Assembly: GCA_018105865.1 (NCBI GenBank)
Contig: CM030841.1
Location: forward strand, 12,443,182 to 12,507,181
Direction: 5' to 3'
DNA from: Metaphire vulgaris
Taxonomy: Eukaryota > Annelida > Clitellata > Crassiclitellata > Megascolecidae
Length of the DNA stretch: 64,000 nt
Part shown: in pieces, positions 1 through 11,976 of the stretch
Layout: each line of letters starts with the position of its first letter
Numbering within the stretch: position 1 is the first letter of the stretch
Position numbers and translations under genes: made by a program
Notes under the pieces: generated by a model
The model's database searches: none
What the model was told of the DNA's origin: nothing
What the model saw: only the letters and a program-made list of their open reading frames with translations

Positions 1-9
1 ATTTACAAG

Positions 10-251
<242 letters not shown>

Positions 252-285
252 GTGATTTTAAGTGGTTTAGGAGGCTAAGTAAGCC

Positions 286-958
286 TATTTATCTGTGCTT
301 CGTGGATTGAGTTATGTCTTATTATTTAGAATCAATCCGCCCCCTGTCGACATGTGAACGCCCGAGGCTGACGGCTCCGCTATAAGGCACGGCTGACACC
401 CTCCCGAATGAGCCAACGACGCACACACGGTCGACTGACCCCATTTCCATGAAGATTACTGATTTCAGGTAACCTTGGAGGCTTACCGGAGGCGGATTTT
501 GTTCGGCGTCTAATCGGTCAAACGGTCGAAATCCAAAGTAAATCCGATTCTGACACGTCTTCCTTGAAGGCAACCGCGAAGCAAGTCAACGCGGCGAACT
601 CTTAATTGCTGTCCAACAGTTTAATCGCATATTTTTCCACCGGCGTTTTTGCCCAACCTGCAACAATATTATCCGAAGATTAGAAAACGTTCATCATTCG
701 TTCAGTTTTGAAAGGGAGTTAATTCGAAACAGTCGAATATCCTTTGTGTCGTTCACTATAGGGCCTATACTGCTAAGTAGTGCTATTGTATGTTTTAATC
801 TTATTATATAATTCTCGATGTCCGGTCTGTCTGTCGGTCACGATACATGGCTGATTTTGCAAGACGCTGTTGCCATAACAACGAAATTGTTTAATCAAAA
901 CTCTATTAACAACGGAGCGTTTAACGAAGCGTCTTAATTGCAGCTTAAACCCCGTTCC
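286..958. other. No recognised gene
   Basis: Mixed-composition unique sequence. Short open frames exist but none has a recognisable motif or splice context. Confidence 0.6.
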
Positions 959-1500
959 TCTTCCCTCTCCCCCATCCCTCTCCCAATCGCCCCGGCCCCA
1001 ACTCATCCTCGCCCCGCCCTACCCCACAGGCCCCAAACCCACGTTCCCTTCCCTCCCCCCATCTCTATCCCAACCCCTTCCATCTCCCCATCCCTCTCCC
1101 AATCGCCTCGGCCCAACACATCCCCGCCCAGGCCCCAGCCCATACCCGCCACGCCCTACCCCACAGGCCCCAAACCCCCGTTCCCCTGCTTTCTCCTCAT
1201 CCCTCTCCCAACCCCTTCCCTCTCCCCATCCATCTCCCAATCGCCCTAGGGCCCCAACCCATACCAGCCCCGCCCTACCCAACAGGCCCCAAACGCCCAT
1301 TCCTCTTTTTTCTCCCCATTCCTCTCCCAACTCCAGTACCTCTCTTCATCTCTCTCCCAATCTTTCCGGCCCCAACCCATCACCGCTCCGCCCTACCCCA
1401 CCGGCCCCAAACCCCGTTTCCAAACCTACACAACGCTGCTCCGAAAACCCGTACAACCCACTTTCCTCCTCCCAAACCTCCCTTCCCTCTCCCAATGCCC
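959..1500. repeat. C-rich tandem minisatellite, period about 118-136 bp
   Basis: Strongly pyrimidine-rich, with almost no A/G runs on the plus strand. The landmark GGCCCCAAAC recurs at about 1028, 1164, 1284 and 1402, and CCCTCTCCCAA recurs between them, giving roughly four diverged units. The open frames on both strands are by-products of the low complexity. Confidence 0.75.
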
Positions 1501-1619
1501 TGCCCCCGTTATGATATATATTTACTCCTTCCTATCCTCAATACCTTTTTTTAAATTTAACCCTTCAAGTGGGGATTAAATTTTCAGAAGCAAATCACGG
1601 TACTGGGGATTTAATTTTT

Positions 1620-2160
1620 GGAAAAGCGTTCTTCAGAAATGATTGCTGTAACATTTTAAATTTACTATATCCCAGGCTATATAGGAGCTAAACAGATGAG
1701 GTTTGCACCATTGTTTAGATTTTTAATTCCTCTTTCTAACCGTCCGTGTAAAACAAAAACAATTGGGGGTAGAGTCCACTTTACGGCCTAAAATATCACC
1801 CTCTTCCCTAAAAACATTTCAAAGCCCCATAGCAAACAATTTTCAGCGGTAACCCCACTTTGGTCAGCGGCAAAGTTATAAAGGGATGTCAGAGGAACAA
1901 AATAAACCAAAACGTTTGAAAATCGGTTGACATTTGTAAAGATCTATCAATTCTAACTCGATGACCCCAATGTTTGAACATAAGTATTATCAGCGAATTT
2001 TGCGACAGTTTTGAATTCTGATAAAGTTTCCTATTTTTTTGAATTTGCTATATCTCAGGCTATATAAGAGCTAAGAAGATGAGGCTTGCACCATTGTTTA
2101 GCCTTTTTATTCCTTTTTCTAACCGCCCGTGCAAAACAAAAAAGTCCAGCGCTCACGAGC
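1620..2160. repeat. Two diverged copies of a ~130 bp segment about 390 bp apart
   Basis: The segment containing CAGGCTATATA(G/A)GAGCTAA, then GATGAGG(T/C)TTGCACCATTG, then TTCTAACCG(T/C)CCGTG is present at about 1672-1765 and again at about 2057-2150. No coding content is recognised between or after them up to 2913. Confidence 0.7.
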
Positions 2161-3234
2161 TTTCCGACAATCAAGTGAGAATGAGGAGCAGGCTGTTGCT
2201 TGGCGTGAAAAAGCAGCACAGCAAACAAAAGAATCAAGCACTGCATGTCGTTCGACACTGCCAAATCAGTACACTTACCTTGACTATCAAGTTTTAGAAA
2301 ATTCCTGCGAATAGGCGTTAATTCGGTTGAAGGCAAAGGCGGCGAGTTAAGGACATTTAATTGCGCAAAATGCTATTGCATTTGGGCAAAATCGGGTGGT
2401 AAAACAGCCAATATCTCCCGTCATTTTTGACGGGTAATCACCTAGTAATTAATAATAGACGTTACACTGTTCTGACTTTCTATAATGGACAATGTCTCGT
2501 CACATGTTTCAACGTTTGATGAATTCCAAAAATTGACAAGGTTTGGGTCGACGTCGTCTGGGCAAGGCAGGTGCCTCTTCGCTTTCAGTTTCACTTTCAG
2601 TTTCAGTTTCACTTTCGCTCTTAATAAAGACAGCTCTCTTTTCATATAACAGTTTTCAAAGAGCCCGTGATTAGATTCAACGTCATACTATAACCAGAAA
2701 ACCGTGATGGTATATTATGTCTCCATACGTTCTTGCAGGTCTCAGTTTTGATTTGTTCTTGCAGTAGGCCTATAGAAGAATCTCAGCTATATTGTCCACA
2801 GAGTTAGGACACTACACTTTGCTTGCAATCATCATTCATACTCCAATTACAGTATTTTGAATGGGTCTTTTCAAAGTGATCAGAGCTACAAGACAAAATT
2901 CTATAGACATCCTCAGGGGCGTCTACACCATATAAGCCTTGGAGCAAATGCTCCAAACGAAAAAAAGGGGGGAAGGAATTTTTTGATTTATGGGGGGGAA
3001 AGGGAAATTTTTTTGAAAGAACTTTCGAGGGAAAATTACGCCGTTGTGGTTCATAATCTGCCGATTACAAATTATCATCTCTATGACGTTGAAGTTGATG
3101 TATGATAAGATATGACGTCGTCATAGACTCATAGTCATCATATGACGTCATCGTCATTTACAGTAAACAGCGTGTGTAGCATACAGTAGCAATGCCAATT
3201 TTACAATAATAAATCTGTGCGAGTAAATAACATT

Positions 3235-3348
3235 ATGCCTAGAGAAAAGTCTATCTTTAAGTATAAATGTAAGGAGTTGTGCTGTAATTTGATCGTTAGA
3301 GCAGACAAATGGCAAAGTCATTGCCGTACAAAACATGGATATAAGCAG
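3235..3348 (+). pseudogene. Putative first exon of hAT transposase with zinc-finger-like motif
   Basis: Thirty-eight codons from ATG to a good donor (CAG|GTATGT at 3349). The peptide starts MPREKS and contains CKELCC followed by KWQSHCRTKH, a Cys/His arrangement of the kind found at the N terminus of many hAT transposases. It lies inside the element bounded by the GACATCCT duplications. The zinc-binding role is inferred from spacing only. The middle of the transposase is missing, so I treat it as a remnant. Confidence 0.5.
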
Positions 3349-3768
3349 GTATGTACAGTTTTGTACACCCGCTACACCGTACAGTTCACGTATGACTGAA
3401 GTAGTCTGTAGTAGTAGTACAGTACAGTGTACTACACTACTACAGAGTCATACAGTCTTTATGCAGTTGCACAGTTGCCACAGTACAATGTTTGCTTTGG
3501 TTAATGTTTAATTGCCATATGAACGGTCGGACGGTCCACTGTAACCGGACCGTCCGGACGATTTATATAGCGCTTTATGCATAGTTAAAAATACCGAAAT
3601 CGAAAGCGCTTTGACAACGCTTAAATGTCAAAGGTCAGAAGGCGGCGATGTTAAAATTCACTCGGATGATGGTTCATTACTATGATTACTCATAAGGTAC
3701 AAGATGTGAATTTTCCAACGGTCCAACCTAGACCTTGCTGGAGTTATCATCGTTCACAGAACTGCAAT

Positions 3769-4000
3769 ACTTGGTGAAGATTCTGGCCACAGTTGCTGTT
3801 ACAAGCTGCAGTGCAGAACGCATCATGAGCAGAGTAAAGATCATTAAAATCGACTGCGCAGCACAATGTCTGATGATTGGTTCTCAGCGTTGACAATCCT
3901 TGCCAGTGAACGTGATATTGTTGACAGCCTGTCGGTTCAAGACATTATTGATAACTTTGCGTTATGCTCAAACAAGCTTCGCACCGCTCTTAGTCGTTGA
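3769..4000 (+). pseudogene. hAT transposase C-terminal dimerisation domain, frameshifted
   Basis: The first reading frame gives ILATVAVTSCSAERIMSRVK, matching the hAT signature in which T-S-x-S-A-E-R is followed by a basic 'K-x-I-K' helix. After a one-base shift at about 3848-3856 the frame continues LRSTMSDDWFSALTILASER and then DSLSVQDIIDNFA up to a stop at 3998-4000. LRSTM followed by a Leu-rich 'A-S-E' helix and 'I-D-x-F-A' is the classic end of hAT transposases. The shift and the missing catalytic region make it a pseudogene. Assignment is by family knowledge, not by a search. Confidence 0.8.
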
Positions 4001-4515
4001 ACATTGCAGTGACTCCAAATAGCTAGCCTACTTGTGGTGCGTAGTGGACAGAGACAGCTCAGACAGAAGTAGCCTAAATAGCATTAGGCCATTAGCATGT
4101 ATTGTACTTTTTCTCTGTTTGTTGGCGAAAATCTCACATAATTGCAAGTTGTAATATGTTTCGTCAACACTTTTTTCCACCATCATCCCATCATCATGGA
4201 CTGATATTAAGAAAATAAGCAAAAAAATTACATGGTCTAAGATAAAAATCATGATGTATCAGGTGCTCAATTGTGAATTGTGTGCCAAAACTCCACTAAA
4301 ACTCACCTACGAGCATCTGCAACTTCAAAATTTTTCCGGGGGTTATACCATCGGACCCCCGTGGCGGAGGGCCTTTGCCGCCCCTCCCGCAATCACCCTG
4401 AGCGCCTTCGGCGCCTGCGGCGCTTCGCGCCCCCTGCCTCCGCGGTCCCAGAACGCCTATGTCAGGTTTGGGGGGGCTCTTGCTCCAATGAAAAAAGGGG
4501 GGATAGACGCCCCTG

Positions 4516-4985
4516 GACATCCTGTCTTTTTGAATACTTATTTATTGCGTGATATAACTTCCACAGAAATATGATTCCGTAAACGTAAGCTTATTCCTTG
4601 AATTTCCTTCAAGCCGAGACTCGGAAAGCATTTTATAGGCCTAATTCGTTTACGTGTGCAGTTTGAAGTAGAAATTTGTGAATAAGGATCCATTCCTATA
4701 GGCTAGTACGTACGAACTGAGGGGAGTACTAGCCAAAGGCGCCATATAAATTCAAGAAATTTTACTTACTTTTAATTTACTTGTATTGACTTGTCTCTGC
4801 AAATTTGTGCCTTCGGCAAGCAGTCTGTCGTTACAGCACAACGGAGTATGCAGTAATATTGGAACTCATGCTTTGAGATTGCTCCGGCGTCTGCGGTTAC
4901 GACCCTGTTTTCGCTCATCAGTCCTTGAGAAGGCAAAAATATGCCAGAGTTGTTCGTGATGTTTTTTCTTGTAACCACCCATCAC

Positions 4986-4989
<4 letters not shown>
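4516..4989. other. No recognised gene
   Basis: Unique AT-rich DNA between the hAT element and a GA microsatellite. No splice-flanked or conserved coding segment is recognised. Confidence 0.6.

Positions 4990-5059
<70 letters not shown>
4990..5059. repeat. (GA)n microsatellite
   Basis: About 35 uninterrupted GA units. Open frames reading Glu-Arg repeats through it are artefacts. Confidence 0.97.
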
Positions 5060-5062
<3 letters not shown>

Positions 5063-5577
5063 GCGGATAAATATATTGGACGCGGAGGAGAGGAGGAAGG
5101 GTCCGTCCATCTCTATAGTTACGCCCGAACCATGCATAGTGAACCGCGTCAGTCTACCCAATACGACTGATCATTTCTGCTGCACTTGCTTGCTATACAT
5201 ATGCAATGAAACTCAGCCAGCGCACAGATACTGTGGCGTAGTTATTGCACGTTCACGCTTTGTCGACGACACAATGTTTCATCTGATTACCATATAACGC
5301 ATGCTTTATACTCGTGTATGTTAGCGGCGATGCAGTGCTGCTGTGAATTCAACACTTTCGTCATGGGTTCAAACATTTTCGAATGCTTCGACTCCCTTTC
5401 ACTTCGTCTAGCCCCTAGCTTTCTTTATGGCGACTCGTGTTATCGAAATGTGCAGAAAAGCATTGCGCATTAACTCGCCTAATCTATACAGATTCGCATC
5501 GGCTTAATTAAGAAGTGTCCGAAGATCACTTCTAGGTTACAGCTACTAAAGTATATGGTTCTGCCAAAATATATGCT

Positions 5578-5877
5578 GATCAAATAATTATAATTATCAT
5601 CAAATAATTATAATTATCATCAAATAATTATAATTATCATCAAAATTATAATTATCATCAAATAATTATAATTATCATCAAAAAATTATAATTATCATCA
5701 AATAATGATAATTATCGTTAAATAATTATAATTATCATCAAATAATTATAATTATCATCAAAAATTATAATTATCATCAAATAATTATAAGTATCATCAA
5801 ATAATTATAATTATCATCAAAATAATTATAATTATCGTCAAATAATTTTAATTAATATCAAAATAATTATAGTTTTC
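5578..5877. repeat. AT-rich minisatellite, ~20-bp unit
   Basis: About 15 copies of CAAATAATTATAATTATCAT with single-base variants and 2-3 bp unit-length differences (CAAAATTATAATTATCAT, CAAAAAATTATAATTATCAT). The unit contains the self-complementary core ATAATTAT. Confidence 0.95.
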
Positions 5878-7351
5878 ATGGCTAGAAACTAATTTTGTCA
5901 AGGAAGGCTTTTTAAAGATAATTTTCATTTCGAACTAAATTCCTGTAGGATGACGAATCTTCTGTCTCTTTTCAATTAATATAAACCATTTGCGCAACAG
6001 CTCTGTGAATAATTTCTGTCTGTCAATGTGGCGCTATATAAATCGGGCGGTTTACGTCACATGACTGTGGGATCGCAGAGGTCAGCGCAGTTTCATCAAT
6101 CCTCGGAAGACATTTAAAAAAAACTTCGGTTCAAAGGATCCACTTCCGGAAGGAATGCATGCACGGCGTTCCGTCAGTCGGGACATCGCGCCATTTAGGC
6201 GCAAGACACACTGGAGTCTTTGTTCACACGCCAATCATCATCTTCGTCGTTGTCGTCGTCGTCGTTGCTGTCGTCGTCATCATCATCATCGCCGCTGACA
6301 CCAATTTGATCTTGCGATAATCAATCACTCCGCTGGTCAAATACCAGAGCTGTTTGTCGAGAAGAGCAGAAGCTAATGAAAGAGAAGAGGAGGATGAGGA
6401 GGACGAGAAGGGAAGAAGAAGAGAAAGAAGAAGAAGAAGAAAAAGAAGAAGAAGAAGAAGAAGAAAGAAGAAGAAGCAGAAGAAGAAGCGAACAATGGTG
6501 TGAAGAATCCCAAAAGCGGGAACCATAAATTAGAATGAATTCACTAATCTCGACGAGTCTTATTATCCCAAACGGAACTCTAAAACTAGTGCAGCCTACT
6601 TACTTACTTACTCCGAGCTCCGCCAAATATCTGTCCCAATAAGATAACTAATAGGCTTGTCCGACCCCCATTAATCACCCAGCCCAATAATCCCTATCAT
6701 CATAATCGTCGTCGTCGTCATCATCAGCTTCTTCTTCTTCGTCGTCGTCATCCTCCTCCTCCTCCTCGTCGTCGTAGTCATCATCATTATTACTGATGCG
6801 ATTGGAAAACATTATGTCATTAGCATCATTAAACACTTATGGATTTTTGGATTTCTGGACTAATTTTTTTGACCCTCAAACGGAGACTCGAGATCTGCTC
6901 TAAGTTGCGTTGAAAGGGGGCTCTCTTGCATTCAGGGTCTTTCGGTGAACGAAAATGTTTTCGAATTGACTTAGAGAAGTCAATGACGTGCGCTTGTTCG
7001 CCGTTTTGACCACCTCTTCCTCTTCTCTTCCTCTTCCTCTTCCACATCCTATGACCCCCTGAACGACTGCATGTGGATCGGCAGAGAAGAGACACCGACC
7101 GTAATATGGCGAATGAGTGTCGACCTGCTTTGCATGCAGAATAAATCACGCTGCAGTTCGAAGACTTCCCCTATGCGGCAACATGTGGAGCGTTTCGAAG
7201 GCTTATATCTCCTCCTCCCTCTTTCCCTCTCCCTCTCTTTCTTTCTTTCTCTCTCTCTCTCTTTCTGTCTGTCTCTCTGTCTCTCTATATCTCTCTGTCT
7301 CTGTCTTTCTCTGTCTATGTCTCTCTCTCTCTCTCTCTGCCTCTGTTTTTC

Positions 7352-7386
<35 letters not shown>

Positions 7387-8437
7387 TTCTCTCTCCCTGT
7401 CCAGTATATAGTTTTGTTGTCTCTCGATCGGTCGCCGCCAGTCACGAGACTTAGGCAATCTTTAACATAGTCTACGTCGATTATGGAAAAGCGCTGGCAG
7501 TCTAACTAGGCGCTCGTTGAATGTTCAATGTACGAAAAAAACCAAAGAAAGCGACTACTAATGAATCTAACATCGTCTGCAAGTGGACGCTATTGTCATG
7601 CCACAGCCGACACACAGCGCCGGTTAAGTCGATCACCTTGTCGTTTGTTCGCATGCAGAGAAGAAAGAGGACGCTGACTTATGATTATGTAAATGTGACA
7701 CTCTGTCCTGTGTTACTGTTGTGCCGCGGATTTTTTTTCAAGCCGAACCAAAGATTTTTGGTGATTTTTCGCAATCGCGTTTGCGGTGAATGGACGAATC
7801 TTGGAATATTTATTCACGACTCGAACCTTAAAGACAGTGAAATCACGCAGCATAAACAGGAACAACAACGCAGGCGAAAGAAACAACAGCAAGTTTGGAT
7901 GTTAAATTTTAATTAACGACATATTGTATTACATAATACTAGCATTGGACAGTAATATCTAAAACAAATTCTGAACAGGAATTCCGAGGATATCTCAACA
8001 ATAATATTTCCACGATAAACCGTCAAGAATGGTTCTCGGAATTTGCCAATTTTTCTGCAATACTAATAGTGTCACTGAAATTTTCTTTGTGTGTGTGTGT
8101 GTGGGGGGGGGAGCTACACGCTTCACTGCTTCACCATTGCAGATTTTAACTTCATTAATAACGTATGAGGTGAAGTGAAACGGATTGCATGAAACTGCTA
8201 TTTTAACCGGATTTGCCATTGGCAAGACGTTAATATGGCAGCGGTTTTGAAATCGCAGTTGGGACATTAATTAATTAATTAAGTTATTATAAAAGAGAAG
8301 TTTATATAGCTAGTGAATATGACCGCGTCTCGTATAATACTAAACGTAATCAAAAGAAGACAGTATTTCCAACATTATTATCTCGGACTCGTTATAAACT
8401 TTCAATGAATTATTATTCTTATTGCTATTGATATCAC
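5878..8437. other. No recognised gene; several microsatellites
   Basis: Contains GTC/ATC triplets (6237-6290), GAA/GAG triplets (6390-6490), a second GTC/TCC block (6700-6790) and a CT/CTGT block (7220-7400). Two open frames of about 100-130 codons (6829-7149 minus, 7521-7916 plus) have no motif I recognise, so I do not call them genes. Confidence 0.55.
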
Positions 8438-8476
<39 letters not shown>

Positions 8477-8481
8477 TGTTA

Positions 8482-8544
<63 letters not shown>

Positions 8545-8594
8545 CAGATTTTATGAAGGTGCTGATTCAGATATGAAGTCAAAAATTATTCAAA

Positions 8595-8625
<31 letters not shown>
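8438..8625. repeat. (AAT)n/(ATT)n arrays
   Basis: AAT units (8438-8463) switch to ATT units (8464-8543), and a further ATT array lies at 8598-8625. The switch forms an inverted pair at 8438-8480 that can fold into a hairpin. Confidence 0.9.
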
Positions 8626-8640
8626 ATTAGCAAAAATGAG

Positions 8641-9324
8641 TCTGTCTTCTTACCAGTTGAGTTTTGAGAAAGGCATGCTCCGGTATAGTTATGGTCCAGT
8701 TGTGTTCTTTATCACAAATGTTTGAGTTCTGCCTTTTCTACGTTATTCTTTGTTGTTGTACATTTCTTGTTCTTGTTCTTCTTGACATCTTCTTCTTCGA
8801 ATTTTTCTGAAAGGTCATAATTCTTCTTCTTCAGTAATCAGGTCGCAAAAGGCATCTTGTTCTTAACATCTTATTCAAAAAAGTCCTTTGATGTTGATGC
8901 AGATCTCCATATGGAAATGTTTGAAAAGTTCTAATATCTTAAGCAAGATTAACTCACAGTGTATCGAAAAACATCCATTAGGTCAGTTGCAGCTTGCTTG
9001 AATTCTGCATTCAGCGACTGATAGAAACTTGTTCGTCGAAAAATTTCATCGGATTCAATGCAAATAGGTACAGGAACTTTGTCACAGTGAAACAGAGCAG
9101 AGGGAGATTTGGGTACTGGTTAGATTTTACATTGATGTCATTCATGGCTACTAAATTCTTTCTCTGAGTTAATTGAGGCCCATCCAATTGAACTGGTCAC
9201 CAATTTAACTCCTCGATGCAAAATAATATTTCGTAAGCCTCATGAAAAGATAATTTCAGTTTAAAACTGCCTATTAAACACCATGGTTTTACACATCAAG
9301 TCAGCACATTATTATTATTAGACA

Positions 9325-9366
<42 letters not shown>

Positions 9367-9824
9367 TATTATTATTATTATTATTATTATATTAGTAGTA
9401 GTAGTAGTAGTAGTAGTAGAAAATAGTGAGATTAGCACACCAAAAATACATAAAGTATGTTGTAGTAGTAGTAGTAGTATTAGTAGACCGGCAGCTTACC
9501 TGTTCTTTATATTGAGTTCTGCTTTATTAGTACTTTTGTTCTTGTTCTTCTACCTCTCCTTCTTCTTCTTCTCTTATTCACAGATCGGTGAAGTTCTAAT
9601 ATCTTAAGCAAGATTAACTCACAGTGTATCGAAAAAACATCCATTAGGAGTTGCATAGTCTCAGTAGTAGATTTCATCAGTTCAAAAACGGCCTGAAACA
9701 GGAGAAGTAGTAGCTACTAAATCTTTCTTGAGTTAATTCCCATCCAATTGAACCCCACTCCTCGTGCAATAATATTTCGAAAGATAATTTCCACCATGGT
9801 TTTGACAATTATTATTATTAGACA

Positions 9825-9864
<40 letters not shown>

Positions 9865-9885
9865 GACAATTATTATTATTAGACA

Positions 9886-9922
<37 letters not shown>

Positions 9923-9930
9923 GTTGCGGT
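8641..9930. repeat. Duplicated segment; second copy shortened by many small gaps
   Basis: A segment from about 8700 to 9345 recurs at about 9490-9840. Shared landmarks are GTTCTAATATCTTAAGCAAG (8931, 9592), the following AACTCACAGTGTATCGAAAA, and the words GAGTTAATT, CCATCCAATTGAAC, AATAATATTTCG, AGATAATTTC and CACCATGGTTTT. These come in the same order, but the second copy lacks many short stretches. Both copies end in ATT arrays with GACAATTATT junctions. Confidence 0.75.
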
Positions 9931-10577
9931 CGTTAACTGATCGACAATTTCCTATACACACTCAAGCTTAAAGTTAGCCGTAGACAAAATGATTCGGCGA
10001 AACTGCGTCGATTTTCTCTCATATTTTCTTTAAGCCCTGTCAACGGCTACAAATTGAGTACACATTCTTAATGGGATTGGGAGGTGCTATTTCTTTGATC
10101 GTAAATGCAAAGTATAGTTACTACGGGCTTAGATGGACTTAAGACGAACTGAGGCTTCGCTAATCGATATATATGTACCTGTAGCAGTGAATAACTGCGG
10201 GAAGTCTTCTTCAAGCCCTGTCATCGGTATACAGATTGAGTACAATCCTTTGAACTCACAGGCATTTATGATATTAATGCGCTTAATTTCATTTCATGCG
10301 TTTTTTCTATTCTTGCAATTTTTGTCATTTTCTGTTCATGTATTCATGTATCGTTGAATTGAAAGAGATTGGTGCAAATTATGTTATTATACACTCATTA
10401 TCATGTTTTCGAATTACAAAGTATAGGCCTATCAGGATATATATATACATATATATAGGCCTATATATATGCCTATATATATATATATATATATATACAG
10501 TATATATGCATCACCACCATTCATCAACACCATTCTCTCTTTCTGTTCTGTACGGGGCCGAGATGCCCAGTACCCAG
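9931..10577. other. No recognised gene
   Basis: Unique AT-rich DNA with a TA microsatellite at about 10437-10505. Nothing coding is recognised. Confidence 0.55.
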
Positions 10578-10881
10578 CAGTGGCGTAGCGAGGGTATCCG
10601 GCGCCCGGGAGCAAAGTCTACCGCGTTGGCGCCCTCAACATTGCTGACGAGCAAAGAAAAAAAAGGTCGTCACATTGTCATCGGCGCCCCTCAAGTCTTA
10701 GAGTCTTACGGGCGTCCCTCTCCATATAGTGGCTGACACGAGCAAAAAAAAGGTCATCGCGCATATTTCTTCTTCTTTATTATGCATTTCACTTGACCAA
10801 ATACTCAATTTTGGCGCCGCCCCCCCCAGTCCGGCGCCCGGGGGCAGCTGCCCCCACCCGACCCCCGTCGCTACGCCACTG
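10578..10881. mobile_element. hAT-type MITE, CAGTGGCGTAGC ends
   Basis: Starts CAGTGGCGTAGCG and ends CGCTACGCCACTG, a near-perfect terminal inverted repeat. Perfect 8-bp target duplications GTACCCAG lie at 10570-10577 and 10882-10889. The internal part carries GAGCAAA...AAAAGGTC twice and no coding capacity. Confidence 0.9.
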
Positions 10882-10988
10882 GTACCCAGATGCCCCGTTA
10901 CCCAAATGCGGAGCCCAGTTGTCCGGGGCCCAATCGGCGGTACCCAGTTGTCCTGATTCGGTAATTGCAATATACAGTATATATTCTC

Positions 10989-10993
<5 letters not shown>

Positions 10994-11035
<42 letters not shown>
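10994..11035. repeat. (TA)n microsatellite
   Basis: About 20 TA units. Confidence 0.95.
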
Positions 11036-11037
<2 letters not shown>

Positions 11038-11222
11038 CAAAGCAGGGAAATGTCAGTCGGCATGGCGTGAAATAGAATGATGGATTACATTATTTGACCA
11101 CATCCTCTCAAGATTTCTGTTCTTCTCTCTCAAGGTTCTCGGCTCGTCCTTCCTTCCGCTAAAAATAGTTTCCGGGGTCGTGGCACAGTGCCAAGATTTT
11201 GTCATGGACATTCGCGGCAAAT

Positions 11223-11305
11223 GACAAGATCTGACCGACTACGATTATTTACTGAAGCGACCATCGACTGGTGCTGATGTACTACTACAATGGCGCTAAA
11301 GAAGT

Positions 11306-11364
<59 letters not shown>

Positions 11365-11365
11365 G

Positions 11366-11398
<33 letters not shown>

Positions 11399-11490
11399 AC
11401 ACTACTACTGCTACTACTACTACTACTACTACTGCTACTACTACTACTGCTACTGCTACTACTACTACTACTACTACTGCTACTGCTACT
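11223..11490 (+). repeat. Conserved unit followed by (ACT)n array, copy 1
   Basis: The segment CGACTACGATTATTTACTGA through ATGGCGCTAAAGAAGTCTAC runs straight into a CTA/ACT triplet array of about 180 bp. The same unit and junction recur at 12.6 and 25.2 kb. This copy diverges from the other two upstream of about 11237. Confidence 0.85.
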
Positions 11491-11632
11491 ATCCGAAGTC
11501 GATTCACTCGGATAAGTGCAGTGAATTTACGTGCATGTCCACGGTCAACGGAGTGACTGTCCAGCAGATGGATGGAAAAGACGCTCGGGAAGATGCAAAG
11601 AGAAGACAGAGGAACGGACAGGCGAAAAGAAG

Positions 11633-11670
<38 letters not shown>

Positions 11671-11681
11671 GAGGACAGAGA

Positions 11682-11835
11682 CAGGGTTTAATCTAGGTCG
11701 TTTCCGGGGAGAATTGCCCTTTTCTCCCGGAATTTTCAAAGTCCCCGGAAATGTTGGCATACTACATCAACTAACAGCAGCCCCCTTGCTGACTTCCCCC
11801 GGCTTTGTCAGTTCCCCCCGGAGTCCAGAGTCTAG
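11682..11835. mobile_element. MITE of the CAGGGTTTAATCTAG family, right end damaged
   Basis: Starts ACAGGGTTTAATCTAGG and shares its body (TTTCCGGGGA, CCCGGAAATTT, GTCCAGAGTCTAG) with the intact copy at 51894-52088. The right end breaks into a GA microsatellite. Confidence 0.7.
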
Positions 11836-11838
11836 GGA

Positions 11839-11941
<103 letters not shown>

Positions 11942-11976
11942 AAGAGAGATTGACAGATATAGAGAGGAGAGAGAGG

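Larger units (their letters stand above)
2914..4515 (+). mobile_element. hAT-superfamily DNA transposon, internally deleted
   Basis: Termini are CAGGGGCGTCTA (2914) and its inverse TAGACGCCCCTG (ends 4515). The flanks carry a perfect 8-bp target duplication, GACATCCT, at 2906-2913 and 4516-4523. An 8-bp duplication with CAG-type ends is the signature of the hAT superfamily. Inside are a small zinc-finger-like first exon (3235-3348) and a hAT C-terminal dimerisation domain (3769-4000), with too little room between them for a whole catalytic domain. A GC-rich block at 4340-4500 lies before the right end. It is probably non-autonomous now, but it ties the many short elements with similar ends in this window to a hAT source. 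Confidence 0.88.

Noticed and set aside
6829..7149. 106-codon open frame on the minus strand
   Set aside because: Basic, low-complexity centre from a GAA/CTT-rich stretch; no family motif.
7521..7916. 131-codon open frame on the plus strand
   Set aside because: No recognised domain, no splice or UTR context, composition like the flanks; chance length in this DNA.
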